Source: Isoetes taiwanensis | Taxonomy: Eukaryota; Streptophyta; Lycopodiopsida; Isoetales; Isoetaceae | Assembly: GCA_021234155.1 (NCBI GenBank) | Contig: JAJEKV010000035.1 | Span: forward strand, 1,300,001-1,364,000 | Length of the DNA: 64,000 nucleotides | Direction: 5' to 3' | In this document: piece by piece, positions 52,122-63,821 of the stretch | How the letters are laid out: every line of letters begins with the position of its first letter | Numbering within the stretch: the first letter of the stretch is position 1 | Notes under the pieces: generated by a model | Told to the model about the DNA's origin: nothing | The model's input: the letters and a program-made list of their open reading frames with translations, nothing else | The model's database searches: none | Position numbers and translations under genes: made by a program

Positions 52122-53776
52122 TGTGACGTCCCCTACTCGTATACGGTGCATTCACCGTATACAAACAGGAGTTCATCCCCCATACCAGCTCCATGCTAAT
52201 ACAGGGCCCTCCACATGACACTGCAACCGTGTCGGGTTCCAGTGGGAAGAGTGGAAGGGTCATTGCACCCCGTCTTCCTCAGGGCCTACCTAGCTGCGGA
52301 AGCGTAATCATACATGTCAGTAGCACATACATCAACATCATAGGACCATCACGAAGGATGGTCCTCCACATATCTGCATAGACAAAGATCAGCACTGCAC
52401 ATAGGAAATCCTACCCAAGGCTCAGACTCAAGGGATGGTGACGGCAGGTCTCCGAGTTCATTGCGCATGTAATTCATGGCAATGGATTTGGCTGGCATAT
52501 GAACATGGCTTAGGGTTGTCCACTCCATCCGCCCCTCCCGTGCACACTTTGCGAGTGAGTGGCGAAGAGTGTCGGGACTGGTAGCCCCACGGATGCATAG
52601 CCAAGAGGGCTACTCACGGGCTCATCTTCCCGGTTCCGATGGGGCAGGTAGGGATCACTCCCCTCCAGAGATCTACATGCCGACTCAAGGTGGCTAGAGG
52701 GCCCTTTGCCCGTGATTGGCCCGAACCCTTTGGAAGGTGAACACCACCCACGGGTGTCGAGCCCATGCCTTGCCCCGACGCACGGTGGCAAGCCATTGGA
52801 CCTAGCCACAAGGGTTCCCGGTAGGCCTTACACACCAGAGGAACCGTTCATGAGTCAGGACATGATCCTCCTTCTCTGCCAGTCTGGCCCCTTCACCCAC
52901 ATCCCGGTGTGGCTCTTGTGCAGTAGAATCTGGTGTGCTAGAGAGGCTACTCTAGGAGCATCAACTACAAAGCTTTAGGTCTCTACCCCCCTTCCCAATA
53001 CAAGGAGTTCATAGAGATACATCATCCATATACATCACAGAAGAACTAAAGAACAAGATCTAACCTACAACATAGAGTTAGGTTCTTTAGTTAGAATCTG
53101 CTATCTAGAGATCTGGATGGCCAATCTAAATAGGCTAAACCTACTGATTCAATGACTAAAATAGGGTTTAGACTATCTAATTGGCCAAATACCTGATCCT
53201 TGAGGGGCTCCCCGACTGAGCTCGACCATCTGTTTGAAACGCCGAATCTAGAGAAACTAAGGATGCAACTCTCCTAGTCAGAAGTTCGGGATGCGGTTTT
53301 GGGTGTTGAGGCAGCCAAAGCAGAGTCTGAAAGCCCTAAAATCGAAAAATTGGGCTAGTTAGGGTTTCCTACCCTATATAGACAAGGGAGTTGGCTAGGG
53401 TTTCCAATTATCCCCTTTTGGCATGTGGGATAATTGGAACATGGGCCCACTTGCCTTTAAGGGCTAGGTGGCCAAATGTGCACACATGGAAATGTGTGCC
53501 CACATTAATGTGTACATTGGAAAATGTGCACATTAATTGCACCTATGGGTGTGGCCCACTTGGCATGAAGTGTCCACTTGGAAATGTGTGCCCACATTAA
53601 TGTGTACATTGGAAAATGTGCACATTAATAGTTGCACATATTTCTGGCAAGTTGCCCCCTAGGGCTACTCACCTGGCTACACGCTACCGCGTACCGCCAC
53701 CGGAGTGGGGTGCTGCGGCGTGGTAAAGATCACGGTATACGCCCTGGGGCCGTATCTTTGTCTTTGGAACGTCACA
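52122..53776 (-). repeat. LTR (left, 3' LTR of the minus-strand element)
   Basis: Plus-strand ends TGTGACGT...ACGTCACA. Near the start, GTATACGGTG-CATT-CACCGTATAC is a perfect hairpin. At 53,488 and 53,580 a 50 bp block (gaaatgtgtgcccacattaa...) is tandemly duplicated with period 92. Confidence 0.9.
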
Positions 53777-53792
53777 TTCTCCCCACCTTGAA
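53777..53792 (-). other. Polypurine tract
   Basis: Minus strand CAAGGTGGGGAGAA lies directly upstream of the LTR start TGTGACG: the plus-strand cDNA primer site of LTR retroelements. It fixes the element's orientation. Confidence 0.8.
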
Positions 53793-54645
53793 ATGATCTT
53801 TGTCCCGCGGCATCGTGGGTCTCCCCACCTTGGGATCAACCTGACCTGCAACAACTTGATACATACGATCGCTACTATAATTCCTACACATTTATTAAAA
53901 TTACCTTAAGGTAATATTTTTATGACATTATCACATTGTTGTATTATAACATAACTTATCAATTCACAACATTACTAACAGATTACTCCAAAATTCACTT
54001 AACATTACAATTAAGTTTATCAAATTTTAGAATTAACGTCCGAGGTACTCTTCATTCCTTGCAACACATTCCAACAAAATTTGTGTTGTAAGTCTTCGTA
54101 GCCCGACCTCCTTGCCCTCCGGAGCGCTCTATTGGCCTGCAGGTCGACACTACATTAGTACCATTTAATTATTAATAAAATTTTGGTTATATGGTGACCA
54201 CCCCACCTATCTACATGGATGCATGGCTAATCTCCCGGCGTAGGAAGAGGGTGAATCTTCCATTATGGCCGCGGAGACAGCGCCTATATGCCTATATGCC
54301 GCTCATGCCTACACCTCTAGTTGCCCAGCGTGGAGGATATCCTTCTCGCGTGGGGGGCGTGAAGGATAGATTCCTCCTATCAAAGCATATATGGGGCTAA
54401 AGGTGCTTTCCCTATCAATGCATTCCTCCATGACCTCCTTTCTCTCGAGGTCGTCTACTTAAAGTGGGGATGGGCGGTAGACTTTCTAATCTACCTTCCA
54501 CTCGCCCAAGCGGAAACGCGGTCATGCCTACATTGACATTACACCACGCCCTAGAGATCACCGTAGTGGTCCCATCATCGGTAACGACGCATGCGACCCA
54601 TACAAGCATAGGTTGCATGCGTAGATTAATCTTACTACACAAGAA
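53793..54645. other. 3' untranslated region of the element
   Basis: No coding frame that continues the chromodomain. AT-rich to 54,060, then GC-richer sequence with short frames only. Confidence 0.45.
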
Positions 54646-56424
54646 TTAACCTACACAAATCGACATGCCTGAGCCGATTTCTTCGGAGATGACCTTGCCG
54701 TCCCATTGCTCCATAAACTGTGGATACTGCTTTACTAAATCTTTCTTAAGTACCCACGTCGCGTCTTCCACTGGTAAGTGTTTCCACTTGACCAAATACT
54801 GGAGGAATTCTGATCTCCTCGTTTTCTTGAAAGCTTTATCAAGAATCAATGCGGAACTATCTCCAATTTTGCTCCTCCGTCATTTCCAACAACGTTGGCG
54901 AATCCAAGACTTCATCTGGATTTGGAGTATGCTTCTTCAACAAACTCACGTGGAAGACCTTATGAATCTTTAGGTGTGCTGGCAAATCTAGCTTGTAGGA
55001 TTGATTACCTACTCTCTTGACTATTCTGAAAGGTCCAGCCCACCTTGGAGCAAGCTTCTTGCAATTGCCGATCCCGAGCCGCTTTTGCTTCACCTTGATC
55101 TTGAGCCAAACATCATCTCCAACTTTGAACTCTCTTCTTTGTTCGATGCTTGTCGGCGATGCTCTTCGGCGACTTCTTGCTGCTAGCGGATACCCTCGAA
55201 CCTCTTCCACAAAGGCTGCTTTGCATATCCGCCAACATCTGGCTGCGAAACTTCCACTTTTGACACGGGGTTGTGCCAAGTATGCGGAGTTAGTAAGCGA
55301 TAGCCGTAATTGATCATAAGCGGCGACATTTGGGATGATTCTGCTTGGTGCTATTGTATGCAAACTCCACCAAGTGAATAAATTCTTCCCACATACTTTG
55401 CTTATTCGGACATAGTTTCAGTAGCATGTCCTCTAAAATCTGTTGGTCCGCTCTCGATCGGCCATCCGTCGAGGATGATATGCCGTGCTCATGGATAGCT
55501 TAAATGCGGATTGTGCATAAAGAGGTCTTGCCAAAGGCTCATGAACCCGGATCCACATCGGAGATGATCTCCCTTGGCATGCCATGAAGCACGAAGATCT
55601 CTTTGGTGAAGAGCTTTCTTTGTATCCATAGTCAGTATCGTGGTCTGCAAAGGCACAAAATGTGCCATCTTAGACAACTTGTCGACCACTACCATCAAGG
55701 CATCCTTCCCTCTTGTCGTCCTTGGGAGTCTGTGATGAAGTCCATCTTTGATTACCTCCCACTTAGCGTTTGGCACCGCTAATGGCTCTAATGCCCCTGG
55801 AATTCGAAGCTGCTCCGCCTTCGTCTGCTGGCATAGCTGACATTCCTTGATGTAGCGAGCTATTTGCTTCTTCATTCCTGGCCAATAATAGCTGCTGCGC
55901 ACCTTGAAATATGTTTTCATGAATCCCGCATGGCCAGCTATTGGGCTGTTGTGCGTGTCATGGAGGATCAACTTCCTTACACCTGATGATTCGGGTACGC
56001 ACAACTTGTTCTTATGGTATAACAGGTTGCCTTCCTTCTTATAATGCTTGAAGGCCTCCCGCTCTTTATCTGTTCTAGCTTCCTTAGAAAGGCTTGCCCA
56101 TACTTCCCTGAAATCCACATCCGTTGGCAAGGACTCTTCAATCCTCTTACCAAAATCGCTGGATATCGTCGAAATTGCGTTGCAATGCACTCTAGTTGTC
56201 AGGGGATGCCTTGAAAGCGCATCCGCTACCACATTGAGCTTCCCTGGCTTGTAGACTATATCAAAGTCGTACTCTTCAAGGAACTCCATCCACCTTCTCT
56301 GCCTCAGGTTGAGGTGTGGTTGCGTGAATACATATTGGAGGCTACGGTGGTGCGTATCAAGCTGGAACTTCCTTCCCAAAAGGTAGTGCCTCCATATTCT
56401 TAATGCCACGACAAGCGCAAGCAA
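54646..56424 (-). pseudogene. RNase H end, integrase and chromodomain (broken)
   Basis: From 56,424: LALVVALRIWRHYLLGRKF, RQRRWMEFLEEYDFDIVYK and ADALSRHPL, the end of RNase H. Then HDTHNSPIAGHAGFMKTYF and YIKECQLCQQTK, the HHCC zinc domain, and DALMVVVDKLSKMAHFVP of the catalytic core. A shifted stretch follows, then (55,363 down) FKVGDDVWLKIKVKQKR, LAPRWAGPFRIVKRVG and YKLDLP (GPY/F module). Last, at 54,849-54,700, RRSEFLQYLVKWKHLPVED with ATW, a chromodomain that in this class targets integration to modified histone tails (established knowledge). Frames change about four times. Confidence 0.85.
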
Positions 56425-57760
56425 TTCCTGATCGTGCGTGGGGTAGCAGCGTCTCGGCGTCGTTCATCTTCACGGAATCATACGCTACCACCACACGCTC
56501 TTCTTGCATAAGCCGCTTTTTGTAGCTATCTTACTCGCGTCTGTTGCTACAAGCTTATCTTTTTCGGGTCCGGCGGGGTTAGGATTTTGGGGCTGTTGTT
56601 AAAGCTTCCTTCAACAATTCAAACCACTGTTTGGGCTTTCTTGTGCCAATGTTCTGCCCAATCTTTCACTTTCTCCGCCGCGTCAAGTCATCACGTTAGC
56701 GGGGCTGCTATCTTGGCAAAGTTCTTCACGAACTTCTGTAGTACCGCTAGGCGAGGAAACCGACTTCATGCACATTCTTGGTAGCCCGCCCTTTGAATCA
56801 ACTGCTTCAATCTTGGCGGGGTCCGTTGAGATGCCCCGGCCGAGATCACATGACCAAGGTATTCCACCTTCTACGTTGCGAAGTGGCACCCGACAACTTG
56901 GCATTACAAGCGGTGCCTCTTCAACTTCTCTAGCACTCTTCTCAAGTGTTATGCGTGCTCTTCAAGGGATCTGCTATACACCAAAATGTCATCAAAGAAA
57001 ACAATCACAAAGGTGTCGGGAACTCTCACGAAGATATCGTTCATGAGCCTCATGAGCGTTGCGGGGGCATTTGATAAGCGAAAGGCATTACAGTGAACTC
57101 ATAATGCCCATACAGCGTTACGAAGGCGGTCTTATGAATATCTTCTTCCTTTATCGATCTGATGATAACGACCTTAAGTCGATTTTGAGAAGATCTTTGC
57201 ACCTTGAAGCTGATCCATCAAGTAAATCGATCTTGGGCGCATATTTGTTCTTAATGGTGTGCTTGTTCAGCGCCTATAGTCTATGCACATCCTTAGACTA
57301 CCATCCTTCTTCTTAACAAAGAGAATGGGCTCTCCAAATGGCGAAACACTAGGTCTAATAAAACCTAGGTCAAGCGGCTCCTGCAAGCTGCTTCTTTAGC
57401 TCAGGCAATTCTGCGTTGTCATTCTATATGGAGCCTTGCTTTCGTTGGCTTTGTTCTGGCTCGAGTGCAATCTAGCACTCAACTCCCCCGTATGGAGGGG
57501 GCTGCTTGATCTCATCACGGAAGAGATCATGGAATTCCGTGATCGGCTTAGCTACTTGCCCGGCAACTTCTTTGAGCACCTTGTCTTCTTTGCTTCCTTC
57601 CGATTCGGGCTCGCTAATCTCAAGCTTGAAGATGTATGCCACCTGCTCGCTCTTGATGCACTTGAGCAGTAGCCGTTTAGAAGACATACCTTTGCATGAT
57701 GGGAACAACTTCCTTACTGTTATCTCAATGATCTTGCCGTCGGGCGTTGGGAAGGTCACT
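56425..57760 (-). pseudogene. Reverse transcriptase and RNase H N-terminal part (broken)
   Basis: ITEFHDLFRDEIKQPPPYGG leads into RT; frames then change. [17 protein letters not shown] followed by [15 protein letters not shown] is RT motif C (FFDD near 57,000), and RVLEKLKRHRL follows. Motif A/B pieces lie at 57,060-57,200. Stops and one-base shifts interrupt it throughout. Confidence 0.8.
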
Positions 57761-59380
57761 TTCCGCTTTCCACGGTCGATAATGGCCCTGGCCGCCCAAG
57801 GTACTCCATTCCTATGATCAAGTCGTACTTGCCAATGCCCATTACTTCTGCCCCCATCACGGATATTAATCCGGCAAGTCGATGTCGAAGTTAATTCTCT
57901 TGCCGATGCGCCCTTCTTGCACCACTTGCTAAGACAGCGGGTCTTGGCTTTGACTTTAGCGGCTTCAACTTCAACATTTGAACCGATGCGGGGGATGCAA
58001 AGTTATGGCTGCTTCACGAGTCTATCAAGACTATGAAGGACTTGGCCTTGGCCTTCCCTCTTGTGGAAATTACCTTATCTTTGGCTCTCTGCTTGCTCTG
58101 TATCTATTTGCGGCAAAGATATGACACTCACCACGAATGTAGTCGCGGGCCTCTTCGCCCGTCGTCGTCGGACGGGGCATCCCAATCTCCCAACTCGCTA
58201 GAGCTGCACTCATGGCGTAGGGGCGGTTTTCTGTCCTATGGCTGGGCTGGAAGCTTTGAAGCACCGGTTGCTTTTCTATGCACTCCCGCCTCTTTTCCTT
58301 GGGCATTGCACGCAAAAGGATCGCCTTTGCTTTGGAGTAGTTTGACCCCTCCTGCTTGTCCTTGAAGGACACTGCTTCTTCTCTGCTTTGTTTCCCTGGT
58401 TCCCACCATATGGGGCTCTATTTGGACTGGGCTGGCTGCCACAGGGCTATAGCTTCTGTCGCCTTGCCTTTATCACGGAAATCACTGGCGCATACGCCCC
58501 GCTATTCGAGGTCGACCCTGCAAGCTTATAGCCTTGGATTCCGCCCGACGATCTTGTCCTAGGGTTTATTGCCCTCACAAGCTTGCGGATCTCCTCATTC
58601 AGACCCCTCAATATAGCTTTCTCTTTGCATGCTTCTCTCCTAACCCGGCACATACTGACCTTAGCCTCATGAATTCCTCTGTATATTTACGGGTGATTTG
58701 TTGCCTTGCCGCAACTGTAAAAGCCTTTGCATCATCTTTGGACTTATGTTCCCTTGGGACGTAATGGCGCTTGAAGGCTTTTGCAAACTTCTTGAACTTA
58801 CAAGCATCCCTGCTCAAGCCGTGTGCCTTTGCATAACCCTTCCACCAAATCCGTGCGGCTCCTTTCAAGTTGGCTGTTGCAACTCTGCCTTTGTCTTTAT
58901 CTTTCATGCTATAAGCGTTTCCGTACTCGCTCATTTCGTCCAGCCATGCCTCTGCTTCCAATCCTGACCTGTTCTCCCCCGGCTGTTCGATTCGGGCCTT
59001 CCATACATTGCCGGTCGCGGAATCTACCTTCTTACGGTAGTCGAGAGGCCACTGGTGTCTCTTTGTCGTCCATCACGGGGTGTTCCTCACGCCTTCCATC
59101 ACGATTTGGATTTCACGAGCTGTTCTTCCTCTTCCTCGGTCGAGATGCGAGTGCGAGCTTGAGTCGGAAGATTAGGGCTGGAGGATCTCCTTCTCTTGCT
59201 CTCTCTTCTTGTCTTTTCACGCCCTCAGGAGCTGATGCTTGCGGCAAGCTGGCGTTGCCCACCAGAACCCACTCACGCTTGTGCGGGACGGTAATGCCTT
59301 TATCGCTCGGTCCGTCCTCATCACGGGCTATCTCCTCCTCACGGGGTCATGGGTTCCATATCCTCAAATAGGTTCCTCCT
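57760..59380 (-). pseudogene. Gag and protease (broken)
   Basis: Gag core at 58,961-58,608: EAWLDEMSEYGNAYSMKDK, LKGAARIWWKGYAKAHG, FKKFAKAFKRHYVPRE, followed by LNEEIRKLVRAINPRTR. Possible CCHC remnant near 58,250 (QPSHRTENRPY). Protease at 58,030-57,960: IVLIDS, then a TGA where GGA is expected in GACTCTGGAAGC, then SHNFASPASVQ, i.e. the D-S-G active site with the Gly codon hit. Frameshifts between pieces. Confidence 0.75.
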
Positions 59381-59899
59381 TGGGGGGTGTAGTGCAGGTG
59401 GGGTTTGCTCTTCTATAAGATCTCGCGGTTTGTCGTTCCCCTAGCGTTTAGGCCTCTATTTTGCATGCACAAGCAATTCATGGTTATATGATTAGTTCCT
59501 TTGTTCTCTTGCATTGATTATGCTTGTTGGTATAATTGTGGGGCAAAATACATCAACAAAACATTTAAAATGCAATAGGATTTATATTCATATATCATAT
59601 AATATTTTAGATACAAAAAGTCTCAGGGATCAAAGTCGACTAGTCTTGAAATCGCCGGTAAGGCAGGTTGTCCTCGAGAAACTTCTTTACTTGGGCTGTA
59701 CCCTCTTGTACTTCCCAAGTTCTGATATATCCCTTCTTTGTTTCCCCTCGGATGGCGGATGCTAGCTCTTCCACCCGTCTATGGGAGGTATGAGCTCTTT
59801 ATTCTTGCCAACCTACCTTGTCGAAGGTGGGGATGCTGCAAAAGTCGAAGATGCCCAAGGCTGTTTTTTCGCTTCACTAAAATGACATGGTCCACCTTT

Positions 59900-61085
59900 T
59901 ACGATGGCGTGCGTGCATGCCAAATCACGAAAGTGCTACCGGCATCTGCCACGGCTTCCTCTCCGCGTGGGCTGGCGCTTGTGAAATATTATTACTCTAC
60001 CGTATGCGTTAGGGGCGGAAGGTAATATTTGAGTCTTTGCTCGGTACTCCTCCACGTGCCCCCCGAGGTGCCCTGTGCCTTGATGCATCTTGGTCCACGG
60101 GTACTTGAACTAATTCCTTGTAATCTTGGAAGAGCGTTCGTACACTTGTCGGGGTTTGTGGCTCTCCTTGGAATTTTGCTATCTGTTCTTGTGAGGAAGA
60201 AGACTCCCCTTGAAGTACTCTTGTTGTCTTCCCCTTATTCCCATCTGCTCTGAAGTGCTATAAACTCCTCCTCAGGTAGGAAGTTCCTCGACATCATACC
60301 TCGATAGTGCGAAGTAAGCTTCAATGTCAGAGATGGTGTGTCTGTGTAAGTAAGTTTGCCTCTCGTATTTGTCTGGGAAAATCTTAGTTTCTTGGTCGAT
60401 GAAGTCTTCTAGATCCGGCATTTGCCGTGGGAGGTGAAGGAGTTCATCGCGGCGGTAGCCTCTGTCCCTGCATTCGGGGAGGTTTTGATGTCATTTAGCG
60501 GCAAGTATTCTGTCCTTCGACTATGGTGGTGCTAGACTTGTTATTCCGGCCCGATTGGTTGTGCAATCCTCGGGGTGGTCTGTCGGAACCTTCGGCGGGT
60601 GATGTCTTGTTCGCTTCGGCGTTCCTCCTCTGGGTCCACCTCTATGTCATCCTCGCTTTCACTTTCGGAGTCTTCACTCTCTTGGATGCTTACGCTATGG
60701 TCTCTTCATTATTCAAGCGGGGGGCGTTAGTCCATTCTTCTGCGTCAAGGGTGTGACTTCTAGCGGCTGAATTGATGGTTCACCTATTACGGTTTTACGC
60801 CCTATATACTAGATATAGCGCTAAAAGGCTGTGTTGTAGGAGAAGAAGACTTTGCCATTGCTTGTTAGGGTCATGTAGGTTGGTAAGCGGTTGGTTCTGT
60901 TCCTCAATGCCTTGGCAATATTGGGTACATGGTGAGGGAACTGTTTGCAATGCGGTCCTTGGTACAAAGTACCCTATGCATGGCGGTATCTTACGTAAGC
61001 TAGGGACAACTTTCTCTTGGAATTCTGCTTGAGGACTTCTTTGGCGAGAAAGGATTGGAGTTGAGGGGGTTCTTTGAAAGGTCAA
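59900..61085 (-). pseudogene. Accessory ORF 2 of the chromodomain element (acidic, broken)
   Basis: Minus-strand pieces: SIQESEDSESESEDDIEVD followed by PEEERRSEQDITRRRF, TSPNAGTEATAAMNSF and FLPEEEFIALQSRWE. The clearly non-random acidic stretch and its position between the first ORF and gag suggest either the gag N-terminus or a separate small ORF. Family unknown. From 59,380 to 59,900 I see no clear frame. Confidence 0.4.
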
Positions 61086-61477
61086 ATTCTTTTGAAATAC
61101 TTGGAATACTATATTGACATCTACTTGATGTGGGGGGGGCTTATACCAACTGATGAAGGCTTACGTAGCCATGGCGAAAAGCGTCTTTGCCGATGTTAAA
61201 GCGGAACTAGGGGGCTGACTAAGCTGAAAGATCGCCTCAATTGCGGGGAGCGATTTACGTGGTTGAGGCTTGGGGGTTATCTGCGGGGATATATATAGGA
61301 ATTTATGCCCTAAAATTTTTAGGGTTTCTAAAACTCTGACATTTGGGATGAGGCTAATGTTTCTTGGTTAATTTGAGGCTCAAAGTGGCTTGCCTATAGT
61401 CTTAGGGTTCTAATGCAACAAATTTTGGTCGATTTGGGTATGTCTAGCTCAAGTTATGAACTTGGGAAGTTGAGGCG

Positions 61478-61550
61478 GCTCTAAGAGTCTTGGGGGGGGT
61501 GTTAGGTTGGGACCTAACTAGGCTCTGGCGCACTCTTGGAGAATCATTGG
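61478..61550. repeat. Leader hairpin repeat, copy 4
   Basis: GGCTCTAAGAGTCTTGG, GTTAGGTTGGGACCTAAC and GGCGCACTCTTGGAG: same module as the three in 63.1-63.6 kb. It lies between accessory ORF 1 and ORF 2, so each ORF has a copy upstream of it on the minus strand. Confidence 0.8.
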
Positions 61551-61776
61551 TGAAATTACTCCAATTGTTCCAAAATTTATCTGTGCCTAATGAATATACA
61601 ATCTTAAACAACTATATATTTTATTATTCAAAATTTTTATACATCGGATATGATCACATTAGTTACAAAAATTAATTTCCCTTCTATTAGTCCCTCGCTT
61701 GATGTACTTAGCCGGTCTCATATCCTTTGGCTGAAGGGTGACTCTTTTTCCATGGAGAGTGCATGCTAATGAATCT

Positions 61777-62899
61777 TCAAAGTCTTTGTACAACCTCCAT
61801 CTCTGCTTTGCTTCTTGTAAAAGCGAGTAACATGTCGTTGGTTACTCGCTTGTTTGGGGTCGAACTCCCACAAAATTTCTCGGACAAACCTACGGAATCT
61901 TTGCCCTCGGGATGAGGAATCCGTAGCTCCTTTGGAAGTGCTTGATTTCCCGCAAGGCTCGGCAAAAGGGGAGTCTTGGGATCTCTTCATAGGCTTCTTG
62001 GGGGTTTCGGTAGCTCTGGCGGGGGTTTGAGCTGGAATGCTTCGAGTTGGCCTCCCCTTCCCGGCAGGTTTGACCTGTTTTTTTGCCTTAGTAGGTAGGC
62101 TGCGTAGTCTTCGTGCATCTTCTTGTATATTTTGTAATCTGCTAACTCTTTCTTGTACCTCCTCTCGGTCCTAAGGTGTACGAGTCTCGAGGCGGTTTTG
62201 GTTGCTTTCTTCGCTGCCTTCTCGCATCTAGCTTCTTTCTTCTTGCCATCCGAGAATGGTGGGGAACCTTGGCGGGGGTAGGTTAATCTGTGTCTCAAGC
62301 GTGTTTGGAGTTGGGCTTGGCTCTTCCTCATGGATTTCCTCTGTTTTCGGGTTGAGGGGTTAGGCTCTTGCTTTGTGAGGATTCTCCGTTCAGAAGGGTT
62401 GCCCTCAAGAATCTTTGCTATATCGGCGGTCTCCTCAGAGCGAGGTTGGGGATTGTTCAGCCTTCGGTTGGCTCGTTTATAGATCGCCCGGCGTAGGGGT
62501 TCTTCTCTTCTTTTTGGGGTTCTTGGGTCATTACCCTTTTTCCTTTGGGGTCGGGGTCCCTCTGTTCTTGGTTCTTTGTTCCGCCATTGGTGCGTCTTAC
62601 GGTTTACGCAACCTCCTCATCTTACGTTCTCGCTTTCTCCTCCTTCCTCTTGGCTCTTTCTTCTCTTCTTCTTGCCTTTTCCTCTTTCTTCTTGGCCTTT
62701 TCTTCTTTCCTCTTTGCCTTTTCTTTGCCTTTTCTTTCCTCCGCCTCCTCTCCAAATTCTGTAATACCTAGGCGCCTCTCCATGTCGGCCTTGGTTTGTC
62801 GTCGGCATCTTTGAGCTTACGTTCATTTTGCGAGCACTTGGTATTTGGGCCTATCTTCCTTCTTTGGCTTGCTTGGGCGGTTTGTTTGGTCCTAGCCAT
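61777..62899 (-). pseudogene. Accessory ORF 1 of the chromodomain element: histone H3 tail-like N-terminus
   Basis: ATG at 62,897-62,899 (context CACAATGG) starts MARTKQTAQASQRRKIGPN. The seven residues after Met, ARTKQTA, equal residues 1-7 of the histone H3 tail, including the K4 methylation site; after that the sequence differs from H3. After a frameshift at about 62,790 comes a Lys/Glu-Arg coiled coil (ERKGKEKAKRKEEKAKKKEE and more), then after further shifts ETADIAKILEGNPSERRIL, ATKTASRLVHLRTERRY and KKMHEDYAAYLLRQ, and SVGLSEKFCGSSTPNK to a stop at 61,777. It lies on the same strand as gag, between leader and accessory ORF 2. Function not known; the element's own chromodomain makes a link to histone-reading machinery plausible (inference). 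Confidence 0.65.
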
Positions 62900-63117
62900 T
62901 GTGCGGACGGCGTCGATTTGGGCGGGAGCCAAAAGATCGGCTAATGAGAAGGAGCTCGTGGAAAGCGGGAGAAACCTAAAAATGAGCCTATGTCCGTAAT
63001 TTATAGGGTTGGATTTTTTAGGGTTTGGTCGATTTAATCTTACGGTGGTTTTTCTTTGGCAAAGTCTCCCTGTCTTAGGGCGAAATTGGGGTCTTGTTTG
63101 GTCTTTGCTTCTTGAAT

Positions 63118-63611
63118 GGCTCTAAGAGTCGCGGGAGGGGTGTTAGGTTGGGACCTAACTATGCTCTGGCGCACTCTTGGAGTCGTCGGTCTTCTCTGCT
63201 ACAACACACCCAATTTTTACAATTTACATGCTGTTACTCCCTAATTTAAGCATTTTAAGCAGGATCCTATCATTACTTTGACCCTTTTTATTAATTTACA
63301 ATCAATTTTAAGGGTCACTTTTGGGGATGACTCTAAGAGTCTTGGTGGGGAGGGGTGTTAGGTTGGGACCTAACTATGCTCTGGCGCACTCTTGGAATCA
63401 TTTGTTCAAAAGTGACTTGTATAATGTTTTTCGATGTTTTAACATACAATTCTAGCTATTTGAACTCTTTTTGATTGGGATTTCATCTTTTATCTTACCA
63501 TTTGGAGTTCCTAAGGTCAAGTTCTAGGGTTTTATATGGGGTGCGACTCTAAAGTCTTGTGAAAGGGCCATTAGGTCTGAACCTAACATGCTCGGCGCAC
63601 TCTTGGAGTCA
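63118..63611. repeat. Leader hairpin repeats, copies 1-3
   Basis: Copies at 63,118-63,184, 63,328-63,402 and 63,544-63,611. Each has the order GACTCTAAGAGTC (palindrome), a G-rich spacer, GTTAGGTTGGGACCTAAC (stem with GG/TG loop; third copy TTAGGTCTGAACCTAA) and GGCGCACTCTTGG. Intervals of about 210 bp. All are in the 5' leader between the primer-binding site and ORF 1. Confidence 0.85.
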
Positions 63612-63804
63612 TTGGCCAAAAAAAGTGCTTGAATTTTAGTAGGATCTTTTAAGTGCCTATGTTCTCTAATTATCCTAATCTTAGATAATTACTAGCTCTA
63701 CCGGGGGAAAGAAAAAATTTTCCCGCTACTTTCGAGGTTTGAGGGTCCTATCAAGTTAGTACTCTTTGGGAGCATGGTGGGTGCTTTGCTCTTGGTCTCC
63801 AAGA

Positions 63805-63821
63805 ACATTGCTCGATACCCT
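63805..63821 (-). other. Primer-binding site (initiator Met tRNA-like)
   Basis: Minus strand, directly after the LTR end GCCACA: AGGGTATCGAGCAATG. It matches the plant iMet primer-binding pattern TGGTATCAGAGC except one mismatch and a missing A in the CAG, again a CAG site. Confidence 0.6.

Noticed and set aside
58608-60253. Several plus-strand frames of 75-180 codons across 56-63 kb
   Set aside because: Shadows of the minus-strand gag-pol and accessory ORFs, which carry the recognisable motifs.
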